Source: Lachnospiraceae bacterium (GTDB lineage: Bacteria; Bacillota; Clostridia; Lachnospirales; Lachnospiraceae). Taken from it: a stretch of DNA of 64,000 nt. The position numbers and the translations under genes are program-made. A model generated the notes under the pieces. That model searched no databases and had not been told where the DNA came from. It saw only the letters and a program-made list of their open reading frames with translations. Of this stretch, positions 17,730 to 26,425 are shown one piece after another; the stretch's first letter is position 1, and every line of letters starts with the position of its first letter. The DNA is taken from NCBI GenBank assembly GCA_017396145.1, contig JAFQMS010000040.1, positions 80,681-144,680 of the forward strand, given 5' to 3'.

Positions 17730-19841
17730 TTAACTCAAATCAATTCTTCTAAGTTTTGTGATAAGTTCTTTGTATCTTTCAATCTCATTCTCTTTGTTTT
17801 CAAATTTTTCAATAACAATATTGAATTCAAGATTGATATTTTTAAGTAATTTATCGGAGAAATCATTCTTAATATCTTCAATTCTTGCTTTAAAACCTGA
17901 TACTTCACTTTCAAAAGTCTTACTTATATCATCAAAAAGACCGCTTATAACTTTTGCAAGTACTGATTTTAAATTAGCCTTCATTGCCGAATCTCTAATT
18001 TCCCCTGAAAACTGGCTTGCTACAGTATCAACAACCCCTGCTACATCTATTTTAACAACCGGAAGTTCAATGCTGTTAAGTGTCTGCTCTACTAACAATT
18101 TGCAATATGACGGATCATATTCATCTTTTGAACCGTCTAAATTCTCAACAATTGTATTAAGAAGTTGTCTTTTTAAAGAAGTAACATCCATTACCTTATT
18201 AAATGTATTCTCTATACAATCAGCAGAATCATTTACAAAGTTTCTAATATTTTCAAGAGCATCTGATGCATCCAAATAATAGTACTTCTCATCATAACTG
18301 TATACTTCTCTTGTAGAACTTCCCCATGTCCAAGGCATAAACCACTTAGATGTTGATTTCTTACAAGTTTCAAAGTGTGTTTCCACACCCTCTTTTTCAT
18401 TAATCTGAGAATACATTCTATTGTTAGAACGAAGTTCTCTTAATGCCTCTGATTTATTCTGCTCTATTCTAAGATAAAGTTCTCCAAATATGCTTTCAAG
18501 ATTTGCATTTATTGTGTTAATCTGGTTAGCAATGGCTTTTTTCTGAGCAGCTATCTCTTCTCTATCAGAAGTTTTTAATTTGTCTATTCTTTTTTCAATT
18601 ATCTTTTCCATTCCAAGAAGTTTATTGCGAAGTTCTTCTCTGGCAACAGGAACAAATGTACCTGACTTTGCATCTAAGACAGCTTCTTTTTTATCTGCCA
18701 CTTCACGGAAAATCTTTCTTACAGCCTCTATATTACCAATACTGCGAAGTTCACCTTTACTCAATTCCTTGTGAGCATTCAAATCATTATACACTTTAAG
18801 TTCTTGCTCAGTGTACTGAGATTTGTTCTTATTAGCCATATTATGCGCCATTGATGATATGAATACTACATCCTTTAACTGGTCAATCATAGCAACATTA
18901 GCATTGTAATTGTTCTTTTTATACTCTTCTAAGGTTCTTTCAGCATGAGCTAAGAGTTTTTTCTTAGTATCTTCTTTAGCCTGAGCCAAACTATCTCTTG
19001 ACCACAGCGTATCTCTAAGTCCATCATCAAATCTTGAACATACTAAAACTAGTTTTTTTACGCCCTTGTGTGGAAGTTGAGCTGTAAGAAGTTGAGTATC
19101 ATTAGTATCTAAGAAACCTGTAGCCTTACTTAAGAAAAATACAACATCACACAATTCTATAAACTGTTTTGTCTTATCAGTTCTTGATGCAATAGGATCA
19201 TTAAGTCCAGGCGTATCAACTATTGATATATCCTTAAGTTCTTCCTTATCTACATAAAGCACAGCCGACTTAACAAGTGGAGTATATTTTCCATTCTCGC
19301 CTACATACTGATTAAGTTCCTCCATAAGTTTGTCATATGATTCAAAGATTATGCTCTCCGAACCTTTGCTTATGTAATCGTATGGGTTAAGGGCTCTTTC
19401 TTTAACCATCTCTACGATTTCTCTTGCCACCTTAAATTCGCCTAAATCTGAATCTATCTTAGCATTAGCTTCTAAGGCTCTCCATTCAGCAGGTGTGTAA
19501 TACTCTATCTCAATACTATTCTCCGAAGAATACTCAATCTTAGTAAGAGTTGCAGTCTTTGGTGTAACTGCCTTTGGCAACACTTCCTGTCCATCAAATA
19601 AAAATGTATTTAAGAACGATGATTTACCTGCTTTAACTCGACCTATAATACCTATATTAAGTTTTCTTTCTTCTCTAAAGAAATCCTCGGTTTTTAGAAT
19701 AAAACTCTTTCTTAGCGCTTCTATATCTGTAAGGTCCACATCAACCGAATAAGGTTTAAGTGTCTCTATCATCTTGTCAAGTTTATCAATAAATGAGAGA
19801 AACTCTATCTCATCATCTCTTGATTTTGTGAAAACCTGCAT
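17730..19841 (-). CDS. Dynamin-like GTPase, larger partner
   Basis: A 703-aa bacterial dynamin-like protein. The GTPase domain starts near residue 60: P-loop GIIGRVKAGKSSFLNT, switch Thr region AVTPKTATLTKIEY, G3 IVDTPGLNDP, and a G4-like VCSRFDD. The rest is largely helical coiled coil (residues 400-700) with a short Trp-rich segment KWFMPWTWGSS that could meet membrane. Bacterial dynamins usually act in pairs on the membrane, in stress repair, cytokinesis or vesicle processes. The upstream gene is a second dynamin (49-base gap), fitting a heteromeric pair. Start ATG 19841 has AGGAGG seven bases upstream. Confidence 0.88.
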   Translation of the reverse strand: MQVFTKSRDDEIEFLSFIDKLDKMIETLKPYSVDVDLTDIEALRKSFILKTEDFFREERKLNIGIIGRVKAGKSSFLNTFLFDGQEVLPKAVTPKTATLTKIEYSSENSIEIEYYTPAEWRALEANAKIDSDLGEFKVAREIVEMVKERALNPYDYISKGSESIIFESYDKLMEELNQYVGENGKYTPLVKSAVLYVDKEELKDISIVDTPGLNDPIASRTDKTKQFIELCDVVFFLSKATGFLDTNDTQLLTAQLPHKGVKKLVLVCSRFDDGLRDTLWSRDSLAQAKEDTKKKLLAHAERTLEEYKKNNYNANVAMIDQLKDVVFISSMAHNMANKNKSQYTEQELKVYNDLNAHKELSKGELRSIGNIEAVRKIFREVADKKEAVLDAKSGTFVPVAREELRNKLLGMEKIIEKRIDKLKTSDREEIAAQKKAIANQINTINANLESIFGELYLRIEQNKSEALRELRSNNRMYSQINEKEGVETHFETCKKSTSKWFMPWTWGSSTREVYSYDEKYYYLDASDALENIRNFVNDSADCIENTFNKVMDVTSLKRQLLNTIVENLDGSKDEYDPSYCKLLVEQTLNSIELPVVKIDVAGVVDTVASQFSGEIRDSAMKANLKSVLAKVISGLFDDISKTFESEVSGFKARIEDIKNDFSDKLLKNINLEFNIVIEKFENKENEIERYKELITKLRRIDLS

Positions 19842-19890
19842 CACTATTCCTCCTGTTACTTCCGATTATTACAAAGTCTTGCTGCAATAA

Positions 19891-21504
19891 CTATATTGCT
19901 TTAAGTTGAGTCAAATCACATTCAATCTTGAATATTGCTTCATTCTTCTTGCTGTCTTCTAACGCAACTCTCTCAGATACATCATCAAGAGATTTGTCTA
20001 GAAGTTCTTTCTGCTTAAGAATCTCTTTTTCAATATCTTTATTAATCTCTACAATATATCTTTTAATTTCGGCTCCAACACCGTCTCCAGCCTGTTCAGA
20101 TACAGTTTTAATTATTCCGTCAGCTACCTCGATAGCCTTTTTCTCCTTAATCTTAGACTGGCTTATATTCATTGCACTATCAATAAACGCACCTACCATA
20201 CCACCTAAAACTATACCAAATGGTCCCATAATTGCGCCTACTGCTGCAAGAACAAACGGAACTGCTTTCATAGCAACATCCTGAATCATGTTATCAGTAG
20301 AAAGTTGATCAACATTCATCTTAATTCCTTCATCTTTAAGGACATCTACATTTATCATATCCGCAATACTCTTAAGATATTTTTGGAGTCTTGGTTCAAA
20401 CTCCGACTTAATTCCTATTGCTACTGCATTTCTTACGATGGTGTTAATCTTATCGTTAACATTAGCACCATTTTGAACTAAGGCAGCAATAGCTGAAGAA
20501 GCAGTGATTAAATCAGCACTAATCTTATTCTTTATTGCCTCAATACACTCGTCCGCCTGTTTATCAAATCTTTCTCTTTCTCTATTAATCTTTCTAAGTA
20601 ACTCATTAATCTCACCTTGAAGTGCATCTTTTTCTTCCTCAAGTTCTGAAAGTGTAAGATCTTTTTTATTAATCTGATCAAGAAGGAAATTCTCCATATT
20701 CTTAATGGCGTTAGCCAATCTGTCTCTATACTTAATCTCAAAAAGTCTCTCACTGTTTTGCTGAATTTCTAATAAGAACTTTTTAATGCCGTTAACATTT
20801 ACATCACCATATGATTCGATTGATGTAATCTTAACCTGATCCTTATCAATAATCTTAGTTACTATTGATGTAACAAGTTTTTTACATTCCATAACTTCTT
20901 CAGATGTAAGTCTTGAACTCTTAGAAAGTACAACATAAAGAGGCATGTCGTGCAAATCAAGTTCCTTTACAAAGTTAGTTATATTATCCTTAAGAACTGG
21001 TTCATCACATGCTACTACTAGAATATATGCAAGACTATTTGGTAAGTACTTATCTATTGCCTGATTATGTAACTCTATTCCTGAATCAAATCCTGGCAAA
21101 TCTACAAGTTTTACATTGGAAATCTCTTTTAAAAATGGATGATCATACTCAACTCTTACAAGTTCTGTATCTTTGATTGTAAGGTCACGAATCGGTAAAT
21201 CTTCTACTGAATATGTAACCGCTTCTCCTTCCAAATCTACTTTATACACCACATTTTCTCCATAGTATATCTCTGTAGGAACTGCAGTTTCAGGTGTAAT
21301 TTCTACTGAAAGAAGACGCTTACCCAAAATAGCGTTAAGCATAGAACTTTTACCTGTACTAAAGTTACCTATGATAGGCGCTGTTACTTTAAAACCTTCG
21401 ATTTCTTTAATTAATTCATCAGTATCACTTGTATCAAGGTTGTACTTTGCCTGAATAATCTTTAATTCATTAAGTTTTGCTGTATAGTCTTTGATACACT
21501 GCAT
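19891..21504 (-). CDS. Dynamin-like GTPase, smaller partner with membrane hairpin
   Basis: A 537-aa dynamin-family protein. GTPase motifs: APIIGNFSTGKSSMLNAI, ITPETAVPTEIYYG (switch Thr), VDLPGFDSGI, VVLSKSSR. A long coiled coil follows (residues 275-330), then a glycine-rich hydrophobic stretch near residue 415-440 (AVGAIMGPFGIVLGGMVGAF), which looks like a membrane-inserting paddle. With the downstream larger dynamin it forms a two-gene unit with a strong promoter at 21572-21600. Function probably membrane remodelling or protection; not known in detail for this group. Confidence 0.87.
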   Translation of the reverse strand: MQCIKDYTAKLNELKIIQAKYNLDTSDTDELIKEIEGFKVTAPIIGNFSTGKSSMLNAILGKRLLSVEITPETAVPTEIYYGENVVYKVDLEGEAVTYSVEDLPIRDLTIKDTELVRVEYDHPFLKEISNVKLVDLPGFDSGIELHNQAIDKYLPNSLAYILVVACDEPVLKDNITNFVKELDLHDMPLYVVLSKSSRLTSEEVMECKKLVTSIVTKIIDKDQVKITSIESYGDVNVNGIKKFLLEIQQNSERLFEIKYRDRLANAIKNMENFLLDQINKKDLTLSELEEEKDALQGEINELLRKINRERERFDKQADECIEAIKNKISADLITASSAIAALVQNGANVNDKINTIVRNAVAIGIKSEFEPRLQKYLKSIADMINVDVLKDEGIKMNVDQLSTDNMIQDVAMKAVPFVLAAVGAIMGPFGIVLGGMVGAFIDSAMNISQSKIKEKKAIEVADGIIKTVSEQAGDGVGAEIKRYIVEINKDIEKEILKQKELLDKSLDDVSERVALEDSKKNEAIFKIECDLTQLKAI

Positions 21505-21571
21505 ATCAAAACCTCCTAATAATATTCCGAATGATTTATAATTATTGCATTTTATCTAATCATACTCTCTT

Positions 21572-21600
21572 ATTATATTACTTTAATTTGTCAATTTCAA
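21572..21600 (-). promoter_or_regulatory. Sigma-A promoter for the dynamin pair
   Basis: TTGAAA (21600-21595), 17-base spacer and TATAAT (21577-21572) on minus, 67 bases before the start at 21504. A nearby TTGACA is too close to the -10 to be used. Confidence 0.7.
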
Positions 21601-21618
21601 CGATAATAAATGATTTTC

Positions 21619-22158
21619 TTAAAATCTTATTTTTTTAGCAATATCCTTTGCTACTTCTTCACCTGCCAAAGCCTTTACAAGTTCTAATCCAAACTCAGTT
21701 GATGCTCCCATACCACATGATGTAATTACATTTTCGCTAACCACAACTTTTTCACCTGTATACTCCGCCTCTAGTAACTTCTCCTCAAATCCAGGATAAC
21801 ATGTAGCTTTCTTTCCCTTAAGAATTCCATTTACTCCAAGAACATATGGTGCTGCACATATAGCAGCCACTTTCTTTCCATCTTTATTATAATTAATCAA
21901 ATTGTCTACAAGTACTTTGCAGGCAGCAAGGTTGTCCGCACCCGGAAGTCCACCTGGCAGCACTAACATCTCCCCTAGACTAAAATCAACGTCTTTGATT
22001 AGCATATCCGCATACACCTTGGTTCCATTAGAACTTTCCACCAACTTATCATCAGTTATAGATACTGTATAAGTAGATATCCCCGCTCTTTTCAAAACAT
22101 CTACAGGAGCCATAGCCTCTACTATCTCAAATCCATTTGCCAAAAATACATATACCAT
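21619..22158 (-). CDS. DJ-1/PfpI family protein
   Basis: A 179-aa class I glutamine amidotransferase-like protein. Family marks: VFLANGFEIVEAMAPVDVLKRAG with the conserved Glu, LVLPGGLPGA, the nucleophile elbow AAICAAPYVLG (Cys), and SCGMGASTEFGLELVKALAG. Members include deglycase/chaperone-like DJ-1, ThiJ and peptidase PfpI; the length and the GFE...APxDVLxRAG form resemble the DJ-1/YajL branch. Twenty bases separate it from the FliT-like gene upstream, so it may be the tail of the flagellar transcript, though it has no evident flagellar role. Confidence 0.87.
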   Translation of the reverse strand: MVYVFLANGFEIVEAMAPVDVLKRAGISTYTVSITDDKLVESSNGTKVYADMLIKDVDFSLGEMLVLPGGLPGADNLAACKVLVDNLINYNKDGKKVAAICAAPYVLGVNGILKGKKATCYPGFEEKLLEAEYTGEKVVVSENVITSCGMGASTEFGLELVKALAGEEVAKDIAKKIRF

Positions 22159-22177
22159 AATTATTCTATCCTTTCAC

Positions 22178-22666
22178 TTAATTCTTAGTGTCTAAAAAAT
22201 AAGACTGTCCACTTTGATGCTGGCCCACCATATTTTTGTAATACATGGCTGCTGTCTGATTGCTAACTCTTACATTCTTAACCTGGCCTCTTCTCATTGC
22301 AAACATACTATCTGCTTTAGTCTTATTACGCTCTTCCATAGCTTGAATTTTAACAGTTAATTCTGTAATACCAACAATACAAGATTGCATTTTTTCTATC
22401 GTTTCCTTGTAATAGCCTTTGTTAATCCTAAGTTCGTCTTTAACCCTGTCGTATACTGTTTCAAAACCTTTATCTAAACTTTCCAGTTCATTAATAAGTG
22501 TTTGTTTCTTTGACATCATTTCTTCAAATTCTTCTACAGTCAAATCCGGATTAGACAATATTTTTTCCTGATTTTCCTCAAGATTACTTATCTTTTTAAG
22601 ACATTCGTTTTTTCTAATCAATGTGTTTAATAAAATATTAATGTATGTTCCATTATTTCCTGCCAT
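22178..22666 (-). CDS. Coiled-coil protein at the end of the flagellar operon (FliT/FlgN-like chaperone candidate)
   Basis: A 162-aa, mostly helical protein (MAGNNGTYINILLNTLIRKN at the start; E/K-rich helices to residue 120; a basic segment RRGQVKNVRVSNQTAA then an aromatic end). I do not recognise a named family with confidence. The position just after fliS is where fliT lies in many bacteria, and size and helicity suit an export chaperone. It has its own strong ribosome site GGAGGTATCT, but a terminator hairpin stands between it and fliS. Confidence 0.6.
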   Translation of the reverse strand: MAGNNGTYINILLNTLIRKNECLKKISNLEENQEKILSNPDLTVEEFEEMMSKKQTLINELESLDKGFETVYDRVKDELRINKGYYKETIEKMQSCIVGITELTVKIQAMEERNKTKADSMFAMRRGQVKNVRVSNQTAAMYYKNMVGQHQSGQSYFLDTKN

Positions 22667-22700
22667 AGATACCTCCGCTATGCTTATTCTTATTAAGACT

Positions 22701-22728
22701 AAAACGGCGGTTTAGCAACAAACCGCCG
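22701..22728 (-). terminator. Terminator hairpin between fliS and the FliT-like gene
   Basis: A perfect GC-rich 9-bp stem pairs 22705-22713 with 22720-22728; TTTTAG follows on minus. It lies 14 bases past the fliS stop and would end or reduce transcription before the next gene. Confidence 0.85.
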
Positions 22729-22742
22729 TATATCTTATAAAC

Positions 22743-23120
22743 TTATTTATTTGTTTTAGTGAGTTTCATTACTTCTTTCCATGCATCTCGCATCGAACGA
22801 ATATGACCTAGTGCCTCTTCTACAATCTGGGCATCTTTTTTAATATTTCCTTCAGCAAGTCTTCTATTAATATATTCATATACAATATCAAAATCCTTGG
22901 CTACTTCGTACTTAAAATCCAGTGTAGAACGAAACTCTGTAATTATCTTTTGTGCCTTAATAAGGTTGGTGTTAACCTTTTCTATGTCGTTATTCTCCAA
23001 TCCAATCAATGCTATGTTACAGAATTTTATAGCACCTTCATATAAAGCCAGTGTCAGTTCTGCCGGAGAAGCTGTAAGTATTGAATTATTCTTGTAAGCT
23101 GATGCCGCATTATATGTCAT
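22743..23120 (-). CDS. fliS: Flagellar export chaperone FliS
   Basis: FliS binds the C-terminus of flagellin and keeps it unpolymerised before export; in Bacillus it also interacts with FliW control. The 125-aa product has the usual MTYNAASAYKNNSILTASPAELTLALYEGAIKF-type start: YKNNSI, ASPAELTLALYEG and the helix ending in LIKAQKIITEFRSTLD. Standard length. Start ATG has AGGAGG upstream. It sits right after fliD (10-base gap), the common fliD-fliS order. Confidence 0.95.
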   Translation of the reverse strand: MTYNAASAYKNNSILTASPAELTLALYEGAIKFCNIALIGLENNDIEKVNTNLIKAQKIITEFRSTLDFKYEVAKDFDIVYEYINRRLAEGNIKKDAQIVEEALGHIRSMRDAWKEVMKLTKTNK

Positions 23121-23130
23121 TCATTGCCTC

Positions 23131-25185
23131 CTAATTGCTACCAAATAGATTTGCCAAATATGTAGACTGCTGATTCATCTTCTCCATTGCACTTTCCATT
23201 GCTGCAAACTGCTTGTAATACTTATCTTCCATATCTGCCAGTTTATCTTCCCAATTCTTTATACTTTTATCATACTCTTTTATCTGATTATTCATGTACT
23301 TATCATTATAGAATGTAAGCGCACTACTAAGAGATGATGATTTCATTCTTCCTTGCATCTCTTCATACAGATTCTTTGTAATTCCAGACAAAATGTCAGT
23401 AACCTTATCAGGATCTGATGTCAACATACCCCTAAGTAAATCTTCTTCTCCAGAATACACTCCGTCTTCAGAATCTCCGTATATATGAAGCAATCCTCTT
23501 TCAGTATAATCTGATGATGTTGTAATTCCAAGAGAAGATAAACTATAATTCTTACCATCAATGCTAATAGATGTATTTAGTGCATTTCTCATTCCGTCTA
23601 TAAGTGAGCCAAGTGTTGAATCTCTTCTAAGAAGTGAATTTTTAACTTTTTCTTCCCACTTTTCTATCTCATCATCACTCATGGCTTCTTTTTCATCACT
23701 ACTAAGCGGCTCATATCCTCTTGCAGAACTTGCGTGATAAAGTTCATTCATTTCCTTTAGCAACGCATTATATTCTGTAACAAATTCCTTAATAGTGTTG
23801 TATACACCTTCAACATCATTGGTAACACCTAAAGTTATTGTTTCATTTTCTTTCGTCTGCGCCTTTACATTAAATGTTATTCCGTTAGCAGTTATTGAGT
23901 TAGTAGAATTCTTAAGTTGTGCTCCATTTAAAGTAATAAGACTATCTGCCGCGCTAACTACAGTCATTGTTGAAGTGCTACCTTTTACTTCAGCTCCTGT
24001 AACATTGCCAAGACCAATAGCAGTTAAGGCATTTGTTGAACCGGCATTAGTTTCTACTGTCTGATATTGTTCTACTGACAATGCAACTGCATCTTTAACT
24101 ACAACAGCCGCTTCATCACTTGATACAAACTCTGTATATTCACCAACACTGTTCATATCTTCTTCTGATAAAACGCCTGCATCTTTAGCCTGTGCTATTG
24201 TCTGAGCATTAAGGCCATTATCAGCGAAATACTTAATCTTTTCCTGAGTCTGTGTGCTATCTAATGCTTCTTTAAGTTTTTCTTCTATAATCTCTTCCCT
24301 TGTTTTGTCATCAGTAGCAACAATCGTATCATCAGCCTCTAACTGCGCTTTAATTATGCCTGACACAAACTCCTTAGACATCTTCTCGGTATCTGCTTTA
24401 GCATTCTTTTCAGCAATTTCAGCCAACGCTACTTTAGCATCTGTAATCTCTTGCTCACTGGCACCAGAATTCTTATCAAGAGTTGTAAGAGCCTTATCTA
24501 CTGTTCTTTTATCTGCCAGGGATAAATCATTATAGTTCAATGTATTCTTTAAAGTCTGTCTCGCATCTGCAGCCTCTGATGTAAGCGCATTAGTTGTTAT
24601 TGTAAATGCATTATCTTCTCCACTTTGAGCTGAACTTATAAAGAATCTTCCTTGTTTTTCATCAAAGTTTGCGTTAAGACCTACATTTTGAAGTTCTGAC
24701 ACAAAGTTTGCAACTGTAGTATTCTCATCAATTACAAGCTGACCAGTTTTTAAATTCTCACCTTTTCCTGAAGTAATATTAATAACAGTATTATTTCCTA
24801 AAAGGTCAGAAAGTTTTGATGATGAAGTAAGACCCAAGTGAGATATATCTCCACTTGTTACATACTGAGAACTTGCAAGTTGCTGAACAGTTACTGTATG
24901 GCTTCCTGTAGGCGCATTTGCAGACGCTGTAACCGAAACCTTATCCTCTGCTGAACTGCTTGCGGTTTTTGTCCTATAAGTTCCCTGTAGCCTTAACTTA
25001 GATACCTGATCTGTGTACAACTTATATATCTTCGTATTAAGTTCTTTCCACTTATCCTGTGTCCACTCAGCTTTAGTCTTCTTCTTTTCAACACTTATCT
25101 TTTTTAGACTATGGGCTGACATAAGTTCTTTTACCATAGCATCTGTATCAAGTCCTGAAGCAAGACCACTTATTCTCATTGCCAT
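23131..25185 (-). CDS. fliD: Flagellar hook-associated protein 2 / filament cap FliD
   Basis: FliD caps the filament and folds incoming flagellin. The N-terminus MAMRISGLASGLDTDAMVKE is the FliD signature, and the C-terminal domain has LGITTSSDYTERGLLHI and the coiled-coil end with EYDKSIKNWEDKLADMEDKY. At 684 aa it is longer than most FliD (about 450-550). The extra length is a helical, charged insert near residues 205-385 between the N-terminal and the head domains, rich in Ala, Asp, Glu and Lys. Start ATG has AGGAGG. Between flaG and fliS under a sigma-D promoter. Confidence 0.94.
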   Translation of the reverse strand: MAMRISGLASGLDTDAMVKELMSAHSLKKISVEKKKTKAEWTQDKWKELNTKIYKLYTDQVSKLRLQGTYRTKTASSSAEDKVSVTASANAPTGSHTVTVQQLASSQYVTSGDISHLGLTSSSKLSDLLGNNTVINITSGKGENLKTGQLVIDENTTVANFVSELQNVGLNANFDEKQGRFFISSAQSGEDNAFTITTNALTSEAADARQTLKNTLNYNDLSLADKRTVDKALTTLDKNSGASEQEITDAKVALAEIAEKNAKADTEKMSKEFVSGIIKAQLEADDTIVATDDKTREEIIEEKLKEALDSTQTQEKIKYFADNGLNAQTIAQAKDAGVLSEEDMNSVGEYTEFVSSDEAAVVVKDAVALSVEQYQTVETNAGSTNALTAIGLGNVTGAEVKGSTSTMTVVSAADSLITLNGAQLKNSTNSITANGITFNVKAQTKENETITLGVTNDVEGVYNTIKEFVTEYNALLKEMNELYHASSARGYEPLSSDEKEAMSDDEIEKWEEKVKNSLLRRDSTLGSLIDGMRNALNTSISIDGKNYSLSSLGITTSSDYTERGLLHIYGDSEDGVYSGEEDLLRGMLTSDPDKVTDILSGITKNLYEEMQGRMKSSSLSSALTFYNDKYMNNQIKEYDKSIKNWEDKLADMEDKYYKQFAAMESAMEKMNQQSTYLANLFGSN

Positions 25186-25197
25186 ATCATCAGCCTC

Positions 25198-25617
25198 CTA
25201 TCTTTTTTCATCCACTAAGATACCAGCCAATTCCCACATTCTTGCAACCATTTCAAGAGATTTCTCTGGTGGAATCTCCTTGATGACTTCATCTGTTTCC
25301 TGATCTCTTATTGTTATGGAAATCCTCTTTGTATCTTCGTGATATTTGAATTCACATCTTGTATTAGAAGTTCTTAATTTTGTGTTAGTATCTTTAACAG
25401 TTGCCTTAATGAACTCTTCTGACACCTGGCCTTCCATAGCCTGCTGCTTAGCCCCAGCATCTGAATTACTACCACTATCAGCCTGTACCTCTTGAACTTT
25501 TGCTGTTACTGCAGCATTGCTAAGATGCGGCGCATCAATATGAACTTCTGTCTTTACCGGTTGTTTTGGAACCTCTGTATATTTAGGTACCTTACTGCTT
25601 ATAATATCAATTGCCAT
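25198..25617 (-). CDS. flaG: FlaG family flagellar protein
   Basis: FlaG is a small flagellar protein affecting filament length. The 139-aa product has a disordered N-terminal half and the conserved FlaG C-terminal domain: CEFKYHEDTKRISITIRD, then DEVIKEIPPEKSLEMVARMW. It precedes fliD as in many genomes. The ATG has GGAGGTG upstream. A near-perfect sigma-D promoter lies 50 bases before it. Confidence 0.92.
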   Translation of the reverse strand: MAIDIISSKVPKYTEVPKQPVKTEVHIDAPHLSNAAVTAKVQEVQADSGSNSDAGAKQQAMEGQVSEEFIKATVKDTNTKLRTSNTRCEFKYHEDTKRISITIRDQETDEVIKEIPPEKSLEMVARMWELAGILVDEKR

Positions 25618-25666
25618 TTCTATACACCTCCATGTGCAAATAAAAAGTCAACATTTCTTATCTGAT

Positions 25667-25694
25667 ATATCGGCACACATTATAAAAATGTTTA
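25667..25694 (-). promoter_or_regulatory. Sigma-D (sigma-28) promoter for flaG-fliD-fliS
   Basis: On minus TAAA (25694-25691), a 16-base spacer and GCCGATAT (25674-25667). The -10 is an exact match to the Bacillus sigma-D consensus. It lies in the 104-base gap between csrA and flaG. Confidence 0.85.
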
Positions 25695-25721
25695 CCATAC
25701 ACTAGTAATTTTTTTATATTA

Positions 25722-25946
25722 TTACATTTTAAAAAGTTTATTTAATTCTTCAGCGGAAATACTTGTATTAGACGCTTCCTTATTAGCCTCTTCAATCTGA
25801 ACATACAATTCCTTCCTGTATATAGGCACTGATTTTGGAGCATTTATTCCAAGTTTAACCTGATCGCCTTTTACCTCTAAAATAACTATCTCTATATCGT
25901 TATTTATAATTATTGATTCATTAATCTTTCTCGAAAGCGCAAGCAT
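25722..25946 (-). CDS. csrA: Translational regulator CsrA
   Basis: CsrA dimers bind GGA sites in leaders, notably that of flagellin mRNA, and block translation. The 74-aa product has MLALSRKINESIIINNDIEI and VKLGINAPKSVPIYRKELY with the RNA-binding Arg and the conserved VxxxGIxAP pattern. The start lies two bases after the fliW stop, so FliW and CsrA are translationally coupled. FliW sequesters CsrA, and free flagellin releases it; no flagellin gene is in this window. Confidence 0.97.
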   Translation of the reverse strand: MLALSRKINESIIINNDIEIVILEVKGDQVKLGINAPKSVPIYRKELYVQIEEANKEASNTSISAEELNKLFKM

Positions 25947-25948
25947 AT

Positions 25949-26410
25949 CTACTCCTCCTTTTCCTTATTTTTAACAAGAGTCTCATATACCTCGTATCTT
26001 ATCTGGTATTCCTGGTTTTCCACAATAATCTGGCAACCCTTCCTAGTATCTGAGTTAATAAGAATTGGAGCCCTTAAATTAGCTGTCATATTTTCAATAT
26101 TAGCCGGTACTGTAAGCACTATAAACACAGCCAAGTTTTCATCATTAACATCTCCAATACTTTTAAACACTTCATCCTCTACGACCGGATTATAGTCTTC
26201 CTTTATTATAAAAGGATTGATAACCGGAAGAGCCAATGTAGGCTCATCAACACACTGAAGCCACGAAATAACAGGCTGTTCTTCAGATGAACTGTCAAAA
26301 ATCAAAGTATATCTTTTGTACTGTTCAAACCCCAAAAGTCCTGTTTCAAATTCTACAACTTTTCCATCATCAATTTCTACTTCACCAAAGCATTTAGTTT
26401 TAATTACCAT
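25949..26410 (-). CDS. fliW: Flagellar assembly factor FliW
   Basis: FliW binds flagellin or CsrA and so couples flagellin synthesis to export. The 153-aa product has the family pattern: KCFGEVEIDDGKVVEFETGL, LGFEQYKRYTLIF, WLQCVDEPTLALPVINPF and NLRAPILINSDTRKGCQII. Normal length. Start ATG follows GGAGG. Gene order flgL-fliW-csrA is the same as in Bacillus subtilis. Confidence 0.97.
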   Translation of the reverse strand: MVIKTKCFGEVEIDDGKVVEFETGLLGFEQYKRYTLIFDSSSEEQPVISWLQCVDEPTLALPVINPFIIKEDYNPVVEDEVFKSIGDVNDENLAVFIVLTVPANIENMTANLRAPILINSDTRKGCQIIVENQEYQIRYEVYETLVKNKEKEE

Positions 26411-26425
26411 AATATTCCTCCATTC

